From positions 62,001-126,000 of the forward strand of contig URGP01000001.1 in the NCBI GenBank assembly GCA_900547395.1: a stretch of 64,000 nucleotides of DNA, given 5' to 3'. The DNA comes from an uncultured Opitutales bacterium. Its GTDB lineage: Bacteria; Verrucomicrobiota; Verrucomicrobiia; Opitutales; Intestinicryptomonadaceae. The position numbers were made by a program, and so were the translations under genes. This document shows positions 1 to 9,833 of this stretch, piece by piece. Positions within the stretch are counted from its first letter, which is position 1, and every line of letters begins with the position of its first letter. The notes beneath the pieces were generated by a model. The model had not been told where the DNA came from, ran no database searches, and worked only from the letters and a program-made list of their open reading frames with translations.

Positions 1-3000
1 ATAAGTCGCATCGTAGCTATTGCGCGGGAATACCCTGTTTTTCGGCGTGCGAGAAATTGACGTTATTCTATTATCGCCATCGTAAGTATAAGCATAATTA
101 AAGATGGTTTCGGTTGCCGAAGCCTTTTCGGATATTGAGGTTAGATTACCTGTTTCAGAATCATAAGTTAATTCGCGGTATGTGCCGTTTGGGCGGTCAA
201 TTCTAACGAGCCTGTTGCCTTTATCGTATGTATAAGTTGTAATGCGCCCTGCCCAGTCAATAACAGTGAAAAGCCTGCCCAAAGAGTCGTATGCATAGGA
301 AACGGTCTTTGCAGGAATTTCATTTACCGCAGGATAAGTTATTGTGGCGATTTTACCAGTAGGCGTATATGTATAAGCAACAGTTGCATCGCTTGACGTT
401 GAACTTGTCATTTGCCCCAATGGGTTAAAGACATAAGAATTTGTTTCTTCACCCTGCGTTATGGCATTTATGCGCCCTGCCTTGTCGTAAGAATAGCTTT
501 TTGTTCCAAGAGAATCTGTTGACGACAACAATCTGCCCGTTGTCGCGTTGTAAGCCATTGTTGTTGTATTCCCTGAAGGGGAAACCGTACTTTCAATATC
601 CCACGTTCCATCTGCATAGTTTGTTGCAGACACCTTGCCCATTGGGGTTGCAATGGTTGTTTTGCGCTCTTGCAAATCATTTGACATTTGGAATATTCCG
701 CCTCGGCGATTTGTGAGCGAAGTTTGCTCTCCGAATGAATTATACGCATAAGATACGGTCTGCCCCATGGCATCGGTCATAGATACTTTATTGCCAAGAG
801 AATCGTATGCATAGGAAATCTTATTTCCTAAATGGCTTTTTGTTGTCTTTATTTTATTTACTTCATTATATGTGTACGAAGTTGTTTGATTTGCAAATGT
901 TTCGCTTATTCTATTGCCTGCGGCGTCAAGAGTATAAGTTATTTCCTTACCATCAGGTAATTTTGTTGATATAAGCCTGTCGGCAAGGTCATAGCCATAT
1001 GTCGTCGTTTGAGCATTTTCACCGCTACCGACAGTTTCGCTCAATTTCTTTTGCTGGGCGTTCCATACAGTAGTTGTTACCATACCGTCTTCATCGGTAT
1101 ATGTTGAAATGTTTCCTGCATCATCATAAGTTATAGATGTTGAAGAAGCAGTTATGCCTGTTGCTGTTTTTTTCTCGGTTAGCCTGCGGCGTTTATTGTC
1201 GTAAGTATAAGTGGTTTTTAACCCTGCCGAATTTGTTTCCGTTAATACATCCCCTAAAGTATTATAGGTTAGCTTTAGAGTAGTAGAGTCAGGATAGGTT
1301 ATTAAGGTAGGATTGTCTTTTGAAAAAGTTGAATATTTTGTTGTTCGGCCTCCAACAACTTGCGATGTCATTCTTCCATATCCGTCATAGACATATTTAC
1401 TTGTAATCCCTTTCTCATCCAATACTTCAGAAGGACATAAAGTTTTAGTTGAACTCTTTGCATGATATGTAACTATCTTCTTTACCCTGTCAACTTCGCC
1501 TTCCTTTATGGCTTTTTGCGTTATTTTTAATAACCTTGGGACTTCTATTCCATTTGGTTCTTCATAATCATAAATTGTTTCTGCTTTCTTGACTTTCTCT
1601 CCCTTGTTTTCTGTATATTTATATACATTTTCGACAGATGTAGGAGTAAGAACTATTGTATATGGAACTTCATAAACAGTTTCAGAAATCTTATTATGCC
1701 AATTATCATATTTATTTTCAATGCGTGTAGCTATACGATTTTGAGTAATAATACCCGCTTCAGATATTGACTGAGATAATGAAATGGATGGAGATTCACG
1801 CATAGTCTCGCGACCATGCGCGTCATATTCATAATAATTTGAATTTCCCTTTTGGTCGGAGGTTTTTATACAAAACCCCCTATCGTCATAATAAAACTTT
1901 CTTATATTTCCCAATGGGTCTTTTTCTTCTGTTCGCGACCCCAAGTATGTAAATGTCCACTTCTTGTTGTCATCTCCGCAACTATATTGCTCTTTAACCG
2001 AACCATTTACAGAATAAACATTCCGTACAACAACGCTTCCGCCATCAACAGGATTTTTTAAAACCGTCATGCGGCTTTTATCATCATATTCATAAGACCA
2101 TACTTTCGATACAGGATCTATTGCTGATGTCAAATTGTCGCCGGTATATGTATACGATGCAGTCTTAGACGCGCATGTTACCTTTGAAATTTTCCCATTT
2201 GTCCAAGTCAAAGAAACTGCTCTATCCAAATAATCTTTTACTGACGTAAGATTTTTAGTCGTCGTATTATACGAAAAAGAAATCCCTCTTCCAAAAATAT
2301 TTTTTATGTTTGCAATTTTTTTATAAGAATTAAAAGTCATTGTATCTCCATAAGGAGCTGTTAAAACATAATTGTTAGAAGAATTTGTTGTTAGAGAATA
2401 ATTTGTACCAGAAGGAGGAACATAATAATTTGTGTATTTAGGGCTTGTTGCAGTTCCTGTATTTTTATACTGCTTTACAAATTGCATTGTTTCTTTACCT
2501 ATTCGAATACTTACTGCATTTTGAAATATATTATCAACTCCCCACTTTGTAATAAGTGCAGTTGTTGCCCAATTTTTGGCTTTTTCTGCATCATTTGATG
2601 AAGGCAAAGCAAATACTTCTTTTGCAGCGTAAACAGCAGCTACAAAACTTGAACATTGCTCCGCATTACCATTTCCAAGAACTTCCTCCCAAGCACTTCG
2701 GGGCGTTGCCACAATATCGTAATTATGAACCCAACCATTCCCCAATCCAGACAAATTTTCCGAATTTAAATTTGAATTATATATTCTTTTAAAGCTTAAT
2801 GTCTCGCCAGCAGATACATCTTGCACTTCATATGTATAAGCACCACTATACATATCAACAGGATCAGCCCCATACGTTTTAGGATAAGAAAAAGACGGAA
2901 TACAGGAATCTACCGATGTGTCTATAAAGTCTTTATTTAGCGCACTAAAATTGGGAACAGACGAAAAGCAACTATATGAAGAAATTGCATTATATGTTGA

Positions 3001-5142
3001 ATTATACGCAGCAAATCCGCCATTTAGCCCTCCTGAAATCATCATATTTACTTTATTCTCCGAAATTACTACATACCCAAAACCTTTCCAATCCCAAGCG
3101 GACGGAACGCAAGTTCTATTTTGAGGAATCAGAATGGAAGTTGATTCTTTTGGAATAAAGGTATCTTTTAAAACCTGCTTTTCAGCATCTGAATAATTTT
3201 TCAAAGTATCCACTTGAGAAGATTCTGTTAATAAAACCAAGGGATTTTTTAATTTATTTGCCTCATAAAAAACATTTATAGTTGAAACAGAATCTTTCAC
3301 ATTTTGAAGTTGTTTAATAACTCCATGCTCCATCGCACTTAAAAAGAAATTAGAAAGCCTGAATGCATTCATTTCATCAGCTTCATTGAGCGTGGCAGAC
3401 AATAGAGATTCTAATTGCAGTTTTACATCTATATAGAAACTTTCTTCTTGCGCAACTTTTCCCAGCCTATGAACAAATTGCGAATAACAACCATAAGAAT
3501 TTGATACTATTTTATCCGACCTGTATGTTTCTGCCAGCCAAGTCAACCCCATTATATATAAACCCTCAGCCAATAAATCTTTTTGGGTCAGGTTTAATTT
3601 ATTGCCAGTTATAACAAAACTCCCATCTTTATTAAAGTTGCCCGATACAGATTTCGCCGCAGCTAATTTTTCTGAATAAATTCTATAACGTTTTGATAAA
3701 AGTCCATTGGCATCCGAAAACCCATAAACAATGTTATAAACAAAAGCATCGCCTTTTCTAAATGTTTCTTCCAAATTGCTTAAAGACTCCAATTTTGCAC
3801 AATCATTTAAATAATTTGAATTGTTGTAGAAATTGTCATAAGCATGTTCTATCTTGAATCTAACAGACATTACGCCTTGAACTCCCGCTTTAGCGAGAAG
3901 TTGAGCATCTCCTAATTTCAGATAACCATTATCCCCATCAAAATAAACCCATAAACGCTCACCGTTTAAATCCGAAACCTTTTTTGTTGCAAAAGGTGTT
4001 TCTGAATTGCCGTCATATATGTGCAATTTTGAGTAATCAGAAGCAGGAATGGTTTTATAAAATATCGCATAGGTACTTATTTTTTCCCCATCGCTTTGAG
4101 AAATTGATATTGAGCCAAAATGATTTTGTATTTCTTCAGTTGTCTTTCCATAAAAATCTTCAAATCCAAAGTCTATATCTTTCAAAATAAACGCATTTTT
4201 CCCTTTCGTAAACTGTACCCCTCCCACAAGAGAAGATGAAGGCTGTCCTAAATCTTCCCTAACTGACGCAGCTAAATTTGAAGCATACTTCTTTAATATA
4301 GTTTCTAAATTTTCTGGTTTTAATGTTGTAACAGTTCCATTTGCGATATTTAAAGTGCCACCGACCGCAGTTAAAATATCGGATGCGACTATACCCGAAC
4401 TTTCTGCTACATTAATTATTGGGAGCAATGATTTAGCTTTTGCGTTTAAATCTATAAACCTGCCTTTTCCATTCTCAATAATACCTATTTTATGGCGAAT
4501 CATTATTACCGATGGAATATTGACACCTTCGCTTGAAACAGTCATTCCCACAAATGGAATTCTTGTTTCCGACAACTTGTTTGCTACGGAATTATAATCT
4601 AACGAAGCCGCACTTAATCCCATCATATCTTGCAATGTAAGCACACCTTCGGGTAAGACATTGTCAGCAAATGGCAATAAATCTAAAGTTTTTACAATAT
4701 AAAAACGGTCATCTTTATTTGCGGCTTTCAAAAGCGACATTACCAAGGCAATTTTATCATAATCATTACCACTCTTTTCCAACAGCGTAAGCAATGGACC
4801 CTTTTTTACACCATAATAAAATTCATCTTTTACATTATTTATGACATAATCTAAAATTTTATTTTCATCATTATCCAATGATTTCGCTAAATTCACAATA
4901 TCAACGGGAATTATATCATCTACTACCGACGCCATCGCTCGTTCCTGCTTATATGAATTTACTTGCGCAGGAAGATTTACCGTATCTATAGGTGTTCCTA
5001 TTTTTATTTGCCTATTTGGAAATTCCTGAATAATTCCATTTGCCAATGCAGATGTATTATACCAGCCTTCTTTTGCAATATATTTCCCCCATGCAAAAGA
5101 AAATGATAATATAAACAAAAATAAAATTACAATTTTTTTCAC
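1..5142 (-). CDS. Secreted RHS/YD-repeat protein, C-terminus outside window (partial)
   Basis: Open for 1714 codons from a GTG at 5142 to the left edge, so the C-terminal part is missing. Residues 1-19 form a Sec signal peptide (VKKIVILFLF, then AWG). Roughly residues 70-260 resemble the transglutaminase-like region often placed before RHS repeats, but at the expected Cys position I read SGNDYDKIAL, so it is probably non-catalytic. Around residue 745 comes a DUF6531-like block (DPVDMYSGAYTY, then GNGWVHNYD), followed by many YD repeats of the type YTYDxxGR. The upstream codons contain no ATG in frame before a TAA at 5160, which is why GTG is chosen; no good Shine-Dalgarno is visible. RHS proteins are large filamentous shell proteins, often carrying a C-terminal toxin. 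Here the tip cannot be seen. The gene is AT-rich compared with the metabolic genes further right. Confidence 0.9.
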   Translation of the reverse strand, partial: MKKIVILFLFILSFSFAWGKYIAKEGWYNTSALANGIIQEFPNRQIKIGTPIDTVNLPAQVNSYKQERAMASVVDDIIPVDIVNLAKSLDNDENKILDYVINNVKDEFYYGVKKGPLLTLLEKSGNDYDKIALVMSLLKAANKDDRFYIVKTLDLLPFADNVLPEGVLTLQDMMGLSAASLDYNSVANKLSETRIPFVGMTVSSEGVNIPSVIMIRHKIGIIENGKGRFIDLNAKAKSLLPIINVAESSGIVASDILTAVGGTLNIANGTVTTLKPENLETILKKYASNLAASVREDLGQPSSSLVGGVQFTKGKNAFILKDIDFGFEDFYGKTTEEIQNHFGSISISQSDGEKISTYAIFYKTIPASDYSKLHIYDGNSETPFATKKVSDLNGERLWVYFDGDNGYLKLGDAQLLAKAGVQGVMSVRFKIEHAYDNFYNNSNYLNDCAKLESLSNLEETFRKGDAFVYNIVYGFSDANGLLSKRYRIYSEKLAAAKSVSGNFNKDGSFVITGNKLNLTQKDLLAEGLYIMGLTWLAETYRSDKIVSNSYGCYSQFVHRLGKVAQEESFYIDVKLQLESLLSATLNEADEMNAFRLSNFFLSAMEHGVIKQLQNVKDSVSTINVFYEANKLKNPLVLLTESSQVDTLKNYSDAEKQVLKDTFIPKESTSILIPQNRTCVPSAWDWKGFGYVVISENKVNMMISGGLNGGFAAYNSTYNAISSYSCFSSVPNFSALNKDFIDTSVDSCIPSFSYPKTYGADPVDMYSGAYTYEVQDVSAGETLSFKRIYNSNLNSENLSGLGNGWVHNYDIVATPRSAWEEVLGNGNAEQCSSFVAAVYAAKEVFALPSSNDAEKAKNWATTALITKWGVDNIFQNAVSIRIGKETMQFVKQYKNTGTATSPKYTNYYVPPSGTNYSLTTNSSNNYVLTAPYGDTMTFNSYKKIANIKNIFGRGISFSYNTTTKNLTSVKDYLDRAVSLTWTNGKISKVTCASKTASYTYTGDNLTSAIDPVSKVWSYEYDDKSRMTVLKNPVDGGSVVVRNVYSVNGSVKEQYSCGDDNKKWTFTYLGSRTEEKDPLGNIRKFYYDDRGFCIKTSDQKGNSNYYEYDAHGRETMRESPSISLSQSISEAGIITQNRIATRIENKYDNWHNKISETVYEVPYTIVLTPTSVENVYKYTENKGEKVKKAETIYDYEEPNGIEVPRLLKITQKAIKEGEVDRVKKIVTYHAKSSTKTLCPSEVLDEKGITSKYVYDGYGRMTSQVVGGRTTKYSTFSKDNPTLITYPDSTTLKLTYNTLGDVLTETNSAGLKTTYTYDNKRRRLTEKKTATGITASSTSITYDDAGNISTYTDEDGMVTTTVWNAQQKKLSETVGSGENAQTTTYGYDLADRLISTKLPDGKEITYTLDAAGNRISETFANQTTSYTYNEVNKIKTTKSHLGNKISYAYDSLGNKVSMTDAMGQTVSYAYNSFGEQTSLTNRRGGIFQMSNDLQERKTTIATPMGKVSATNYADGTWDIESTVSPSGNTTTMAYNATTGRLLSSTDSLGTKSYSYDKAGRINAITQGEETNSYVFNPLGQMTSSTSSDATVAYTYTPTGKIATITYPAVNEIPAKTVSYAYDSLGRLFTVIDWAGRITTYTYDKGNRLVRIDRPNGTYRELTYDSETGNLTSISEKASATETIFNYAYTYDGDNRITSISRTPKNRVFPRNSYDATY

Positions 5143-5163
5143 ATTAAATTCTATTTCTTATTA

Positions 5164-5180
5164 ATAACATCTAATGTTAT
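5164..5180. promoter_or_regulatory. 17-bp palindrome upstream of RHS gene
   Basis: Perfect inverted repeat with arms ATAACAT and ATGTTAT around CTA, lying 22-38 nt before the GTG start of the leftmost RHS gene. Its size and place fit a repressor operator or a small 5'-UTR hairpin. No regulator is tied to it, and no convincing -35/-10 pair was found with it. Confidence 0.3.
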
Positions 5181-5377
5181 AGTAAAGGTTAAAAGCATTT
5201 TTACATTTTAGTCAAGTATATTTTTTGAGAGGTAAAAAACCTTAATCTTCGACGAAAATATATAAAACACCAAATAAGTAAAATTTTTATTCAAAACGAA
5301 AACCAGACCATTATTCATAATACACAAAATACAAATAGATGAAAAAAAATCAGAGTCCCGTCCATCCCGTAATAAAG

Positions 5378-5412
5378 AAACCCTCTCGGACAAAGCGTTT
5401 GAGAGGTTTTTT
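5378..5412. terminator. Hairpin between RHS and PEP-CTERM genes
   Basis: Arms CCTCTC (5382-5387) and GAGAGG (5401-5406) are flanked by AAA/TTT pairs and followed on the plus strand by a T run. Read on the minus strand it lies beyond the main terminator of the PEP-CTERM gene, so it may be a back-up terminator. No plus-strand gene ends here. Confidence 0.4.
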
Positions 5413-5540
5413 GTAAATTATTTGTGTCAGAGATAACGCGTTTATTCTACCATCTCCAATGGAAGATTTTTATTGGGGAAGCGAATACACATTTTGCACA
5501 GCCGAATGCTTGTGCATACTTGCAAACGTTATCCCCAAGC

Positions 5541-5576
5541 AAAAAAAAGCGGACTTGAGAAACCAAGACCGCTTGC
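5541..5576 (-). terminator. Rho-independent terminator of the PEP-CTERM gene
   Basis: On the minus strand the stem AAGCGG-T-CTTG pairs with CAAG-T-CCGCTT around a short loop and is followed by a run of T. It sits about 20 nt after the stop codon of the PEP-CTERM gene. The stem shares the AAGCGGTCTT core with the terminator at 41339-41370. Confidence 0.8.
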
Positions 5577-5595
5577 GGTTGAATTTAAATCTATC

Positions 5596-8500
5596 TTACT
5601 TTCTTCTGCGGCAAGTTGCAATCGCAAGAGCCAATGCTCCAAGAATTGCGGCATAGGTTGACGGTTCGGGTATTGCCGAATTAAAATGTATGCCAAACCT
5701 GCCTGCATCGTTGATTATAAAATAGTCTTTGCCTTCGGCGTATTTTTCTGCAAACGCTCCAAAATTAACGTCGCTTAAACTTATCTTTTCAGAAAGCCCG
5801 TTCATAAATATAAGTTCGTCCCCGACGGAAGCCACAATATTATCCATATCAAATTCCATGGAGTCCACATTCAGCCCTGCGCCGTCCCCAAACGAAAGAG
5901 TGCTTATGCCGCCGTCTTCCGCCATGCCAAAGTACAAGATATTTGCAGAAATATCGACATTTGAGATTATATCCCCTGCCAGATATATTGCGCTGTTTTT
6001 ACCCGAAGAAACTATCCGCCTGTCCAATGTTCCGCCCAAAATATGCAAACTGCCGCCGTTTAATATGTCGCCGCCATTGCCAAGAGAGCCTGCAAAAACC
6101 CTAAGTTCCCCATTTGCTGAAATATTGATGTCTCCCAACAGTGAACTGTTTTTAGATGCCAGAACTTGGGCGTCGATTCCGACGTTTAGAACGCTGCTTT
6201 TTGAGAAATTCAAAACCACGTCGCGCCCGATTTTCACATCGCTTCCCAAATTCAACACGGCAGAATCCCCGACTCGCAGGCTGCCGCCGCCGGTAATAAG
6301 CGTATTTGCAAGCGTCGTTGTTTTCCCGTCGGACAAAACAACTGAAGCGTTTGCGCCGCCCATTTCAACGGAGCCGAGCTTGATTTCGGACGCAAGCAAC
6401 TCTATCGTGCCGCTGTTTTTGATAAGCCCGCTATTTGCCATGTTATTGCCGGAAATTACGATGACTGATTCGTTTTCAACCGTTCCGTAATTCGTAAAAA
6501 CAGTCGGAGCAAAATCTCCCTTGTTTACGAGCGTGCCATTCTTGTTGTTCACAAACTGCTTTTTATAACTGCCGACATTTTCGAATATTCCGTCGTTATA
6601 CAAGACATCGAACTTGAACGCGCTGTCGTCTCCCGCAAGCGACTTGTTTACAAAAGTACCTTTGTTTGTCAGCTTGTCCGTTTCATAGACGTTTATCACG
6701 GCATTTTCACCCTGCTCCCAACGCCCGTAATTGACATTGCTGTCTATAATCTTGTATGAACCGTTCTCATCTTTTATAAAGTCAGAATATCCCGAAACGG
6801 TTGCCGCTCCGTTATTTATAAAAGTGCCATTTTCCAAATTATAACCGTATCCCGCACCATTTCCGGTTAAGAACTCTCCGTTATTTATGTAAACTCCGTA
6901 ATTGTAGTGCCTCGAACTCACCAGAATACTATTATTTTCGACTTCGCCGTAATTTGAAATCTTGCCGCCAAGTGTTGCGCCGTTTTCAATTTCGATCCTG
7001 CCATAATTTTCAATGGAAAGAGAATTTATGCCTGCTCCGTCATGGATTATAATCTTTCCGCTTTCAAGATTGCGTACATCGCCTTCCAAGCCGTAAGGAA
7101 CATATTTGCCGCCGTAGTTAGGGCCTGAATAGATGTTTATAATGCCGGAGTTTTCAAGATTTGTGGTCTTCATATATCCGCCGTCGTTAATATTTATAAC
7201 GCCGGAAGACGTCCAGTTTTCCATAGAAGACTCATTGCTGTTGTAATATGAAACCGTATTATTTACATTGAGAACACCGCCGGTCCCGACAGAGAGATTT
7301 TTTCCAATGTATATCTGACCTTCATTTATAAGCTCCCCTCCCGAAACGTTCAAGCGATCAATTTCAGATTTAAAGCCGTTTTCAAAAGTCGCGGTGCCGC
7401 CTTTGTTTTCAAAAGTTCCGATATAAAGCAACAAACCGCCTGAAATTTTGCTCGAATTTTGGAAGAGCATCGTCCCAGAATTTGATATTTTTTCGGCATT
7501 AACGTTTAATACGAGATTTTCCTGTGTCACTGTAAACGTCCCGCCTTCAAGATTTTCCACGGAATCAACATCAATAAAGTTCTTTGTATGGAAAATGCCG
7601 CTATTGGTTATGCTGCCACGCTCGATAATATGGCCTGTAGTGTTGTTGTTTGCATCGTTTATTTCAAAGGCGTCGTAAAATGCACCCCCCGCGTCAATTA
7701 CGATTGCGTTGTTTAAAATTTTTCGATCGTTATGAAGTACCCCGCCGTTTTTCACGTTGATTATGGAATCTTCAATATATGTGCGGTTTGTGATTTCCGA
7801 TTCAACTTCCAACCTGCCAATGCCGTATCCGCTTATTTTGGCGTCGTCGTAGTTAAGATAGTCCCATTTCTTTATGGTTCCCTTGTTGTGTATGATGTTG
7901 CCTACGACTTCGTCTATGACAGCGTTCTCGTTGTTTACAAGCACCGCCGAAGAAGAGCCAAGCTTGACATATCCGATATGCCCCGAAACCAAGTGCTTTG
8001 TTGAATCCGTGGCATTGGAAATCTCCGCAGAGTCATTCAAAATTACGCCGTTTTCAAGATAAACTTCGCCGATTTCGCCGCTATTGTATATTAAATTCAC
8101 CCCCGAACCCGCCACAACTTTTTCAATGTATGGCTTGTCAAGCCCTGATGTGCTTTTTGAAGGGTCGGCAATATAGACGTTTGCAACATTCATAAGAACC
8201 GCTCCGCCGTTTAGGTTTACCGTACCCATGATATACCCGTTAAGGACAGGGTCCATCAAATTGCCTCCGACATACCATTCGCCTATTTTGTCCACCAAGT
8301 CGTCGTTCATATTGACGAGAAATGCGCCGTTTTCAATGCTTCCTGCAATGCTGTCATAGGTTATGGTTTTGATGTCCGAAGTGTTTATGCCGCCGCCTGA
8401 AAGCCCCGAAAGCGTGGTTTCCGAACCTTTCATTTCTATCGAATTTACATTTACGGCATTGTAGTTGAAAAGCCCGTTGCCTACGCCGTTTTGGGAAGTT

Positions 8501-9012
8501 ATGTTGATTTTCTTGTATTTGACGTTTTCGGACGGATCGACGACTATTTTTTCGAAGTATCCCTTGTCGTTATCAACAAGCTTGACGCCGCCAAGCCCGC
8601 CGAAATTATGCACTATTGCCTGGTCCTGAATTTCAAGAAGGTTGTTGTCGTAATCTCCAAACCAGTCGTAGCCGTATATGGCGGAACTGTTGGTTACGAC
8701 AAGCACTGACTCGTCCGTCATTTTTACATCGCAGTTTACGGTCGCGTAAGTCATGTCGTCTATTATGAACCTGTCAACGTATTCGTCGTTCTCATAGACA
8801 AGCTGGTGTTCTGCATTGAGATACTTTATATAGCCTTCTATGACCTTTTCGGCCTTGTCCGTAGTTTTGTTTATGCGCTTGAAGATTTCCTTGAATTCGA
8901 CCCACTTTATGCGGTCGGAGCCGACTTCCGATGCGGAAAACGCAAGCGGAGAAGCCGCGCAAATAACAAAAACAGCCAAAATGGCTTTCTTAAAAAACTT
9001 GCCCTTATTCAT
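5596..9012 (-). CDS. Giant PEP-CTERM exported beta-helix-type protein
   Basis: Exported surface or matrix protein. The N-terminus is a signal peptide (KKAILAVFVI, then FSASE). The body is about 1,050 residues of short Asn/Gly-rich units such as GTFENKGG, NSGIINIY and NNGAATVSG, typical of a right-handed beta-helix or autotransporter-like passenger. The C-terminus is a clear PEP-CTERM sorting signal: IPEPSTYAA, a hydrophobic stretch, then CRRRK. In known systems an exosortase removes this tail at the inner membrane; no exosortase is in the window. An upstream in-frame TTG at 9018 gives two extra residues; the ATG at 9012 is preferred. There are no close neighbours, and a strong terminator follows. 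The exact role (adhesin, biofilm or polysaccharide-binding) is not shown by the sequence. Confidence 0.85.
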   Translation of the reverse strand: MNKGKFFKKAILAVFVICAASPLAFSASEVGSDRIKWVEFKEIFKRINKTTDKAEKVIEGYIKYLNAEHQLVYENDEYVDRFIIDDMTYATVNCDVKMTDESVLVVTNSSAIYGYDWFGDYDNNLLEIQDQAIVHNFGGLGGVKLVDNDKGYFEKIVVDPSENVKYKKINITSQNGVGNGLFNYNAVNVNSIEMKGSETTLSGLSGGGINTSDIKTITYDSIAGSIENGAFLVNMNDDLVDKIGEWYVGGNLMDPVLNGYIMGTVNLNGGAVLMNVANVYIADPSKSTSGLDKPYIEKVVAGSGVNLIYNSGEIGEVYLENGVILNDSAEISNATDSTKHLVSGHIGYVKLGSSSAVLVNNENAVIDEVVGNIIHNKGTIKKWDYLNYDDAKISGYGIGRLEVESEITNRTYIEDSIINVKNGGVLHNDRKILNNAIVIDAGGAFYDAFEINDANNNTTGHIIERGSITNSGIFHTKNFIDVDSVENLEGGTFTVTQENLVLNVNAEKISNSGTMLFQNSSKISGGLLLYIGTFENKGGTATFENGFKSEIDRLNVSGGELINEGQIYIGKNLSVGTGGVLNVNNTVSYYNSNESSMENWTSSGVININDGGYMKTTNLENSGIINIYSGPNYGGKYVPYGLEGDVRNLESGKIIIHDGAGINSLSIENYGRIEIENGATLGGKISNYGEVENNSILVSSRHYNYGVYINNGEFLTGNGAGYGYNLENGTFINNGAATVSGYSDFIKDENGSYKIIDSNVNYGRWEQGENAVINVYETDKLTNKGTFVNKSLAGDDSAFKFDVLYNDGIFENVGSYKKQFVNNKNGTLVNKGDFAPTVFTNYGTVENESVIVISGNNMANSGLIKNSGTIELLASEIKLGSVEMGGANASVVLSDGKTTTLANTLITGGGSLRVGDSAVLNLGSDVKIGRDVVLNFSKSSVLNVGIDAQVLASKNSSLLGDINISANGELRVFAGSLGNGGDILNGGSLHILGGTLDRRIVSSGKNSAIYLAGDIISNVDISANILYFGMAEDGGISTLSFGDGAGLNVDSMEFDMDNIVASVGDELIFMNGLSEKISLSDVNFGAFAEKYAEGKDYFIINDAGRFGIHFNSAIPEPSTYAAILGALALAIATCRRRK

Positions 9013-9380
9013 TTTCAACTTGTTATGATTGCCTTATTCCTATGTAATTCCCTTATATGCCTCAAAAAAACGAGAGCAAAAATACCAACAAGTATATCAA
9101 CAGTTCGGAGACAGAAAGAATCATTTAAAATAAATTTTATCAATAAAACTATTATAAAAAACATGGAATTTTTTCCTCTCTCCTCCAAAAGTCAAGATTG
9201 TTTTAGACCCAAACCATATTCCACTTCTTCCGACATTTTAATAGGCAATAAAAGTTGACGCCTGAAATCGATTGTAAGACCATAATGCGAAGTTGCGGAA
9301 TTTATAAACCAAAAAGCTCAAAACGCATAACAGCTCCGAAAGCATACATATCTGCCTTGCAACAAATAATTTACTTTAAG
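9013..9380. other. AT-rich intergenic region, no gene seen
   Basis: Upstream region of the PEP-CTERM gene. I see no convincing ORF, RNA gene or strong hairpin. It presumably holds the promoter of the minus-strand PEP-CTERM gene, but no clear -35/-10 pair stands out. Confidence 0.4.
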
Positions 9381-9704
9381 CTAAAAGTTTACGATTTTTT
9401 CCTGAGGAAATTTTTCCCGAAGCCTGCCGTATTTTGTTTCCCATTTCGGGATATAGATTTTGGATAGATTTGCGCTATCGCTTTTAAAATGCCTTGGCGG
9501 GTTTATGAGAATGTTCGACTTTGTTTCTTTGCTTATAAAATCCGCGCAATGTCCAAAAAGTATATAAGTTTCGGCACTTTCAAGCGGCAAGATTTCTTTA
9601 TTTTGCCAGGAATTTCTTGCTATGCAAAATTCTACGAAACGCCACCATATAAAGTCCCGTCTATCCAAGCTGTCGTTGTCGTCCATACCGTAATTTTCTC
9701 CCAC
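9381..9704 (-). CDS. Small hypothetical protein, possibly a remnant
   Basis: A 107-codon frame starting at GTG 9704, with an ATG alternative six codons in. The composition looks protein-like (DFIWWRFVEFCIARNSW, then a basic, aromatic C-terminus), with no signal peptide or membrane segment. I do not recognise a family. It lies alone, divergent from the XRE regulator at 9834, in an AT-rich accessory stretch. A plus-strand frame overlaps it but is less protein-like. It could be a degraded gene. Confidence 0.35.
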   Translation of the reverse strand: MGENYGMDDNDSLDRRDFIWWRFVEFCIARNSWQNKEILPLESAETYILFGHCADFISKETKSNILINPPRHFKSDSANLSKIYIPKWETKYGRLREKFPQEKIVNF

Positions 9705-9833
9705 AAATAGCGGATTATATTCGTAGTAAACAAAATAAATACAATAGAATATTATATATTTTATTCCATTAACAAAAGCAAAAGTTTACTAAACCATATA
9801 CAATAATTAACTTAACCACAAAAAAATACAGAA

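Noticed and set aside
5729-6490. 253-codon plus-strand open frame
   Set aside because: Lies antisense to the PEP-CTERM gene, which has a signal peptide and sorting tail; the frame arises from its Asn/Gly-rich repeats and has no RBS or recognisable domain.
8806-9258. 150-codon plus-strand frame upstream of the PEP-CTERM gene
   Set aside because: Overlaps the PEP-CTERM 5' end in antisense and has low-quality composition without a domain.
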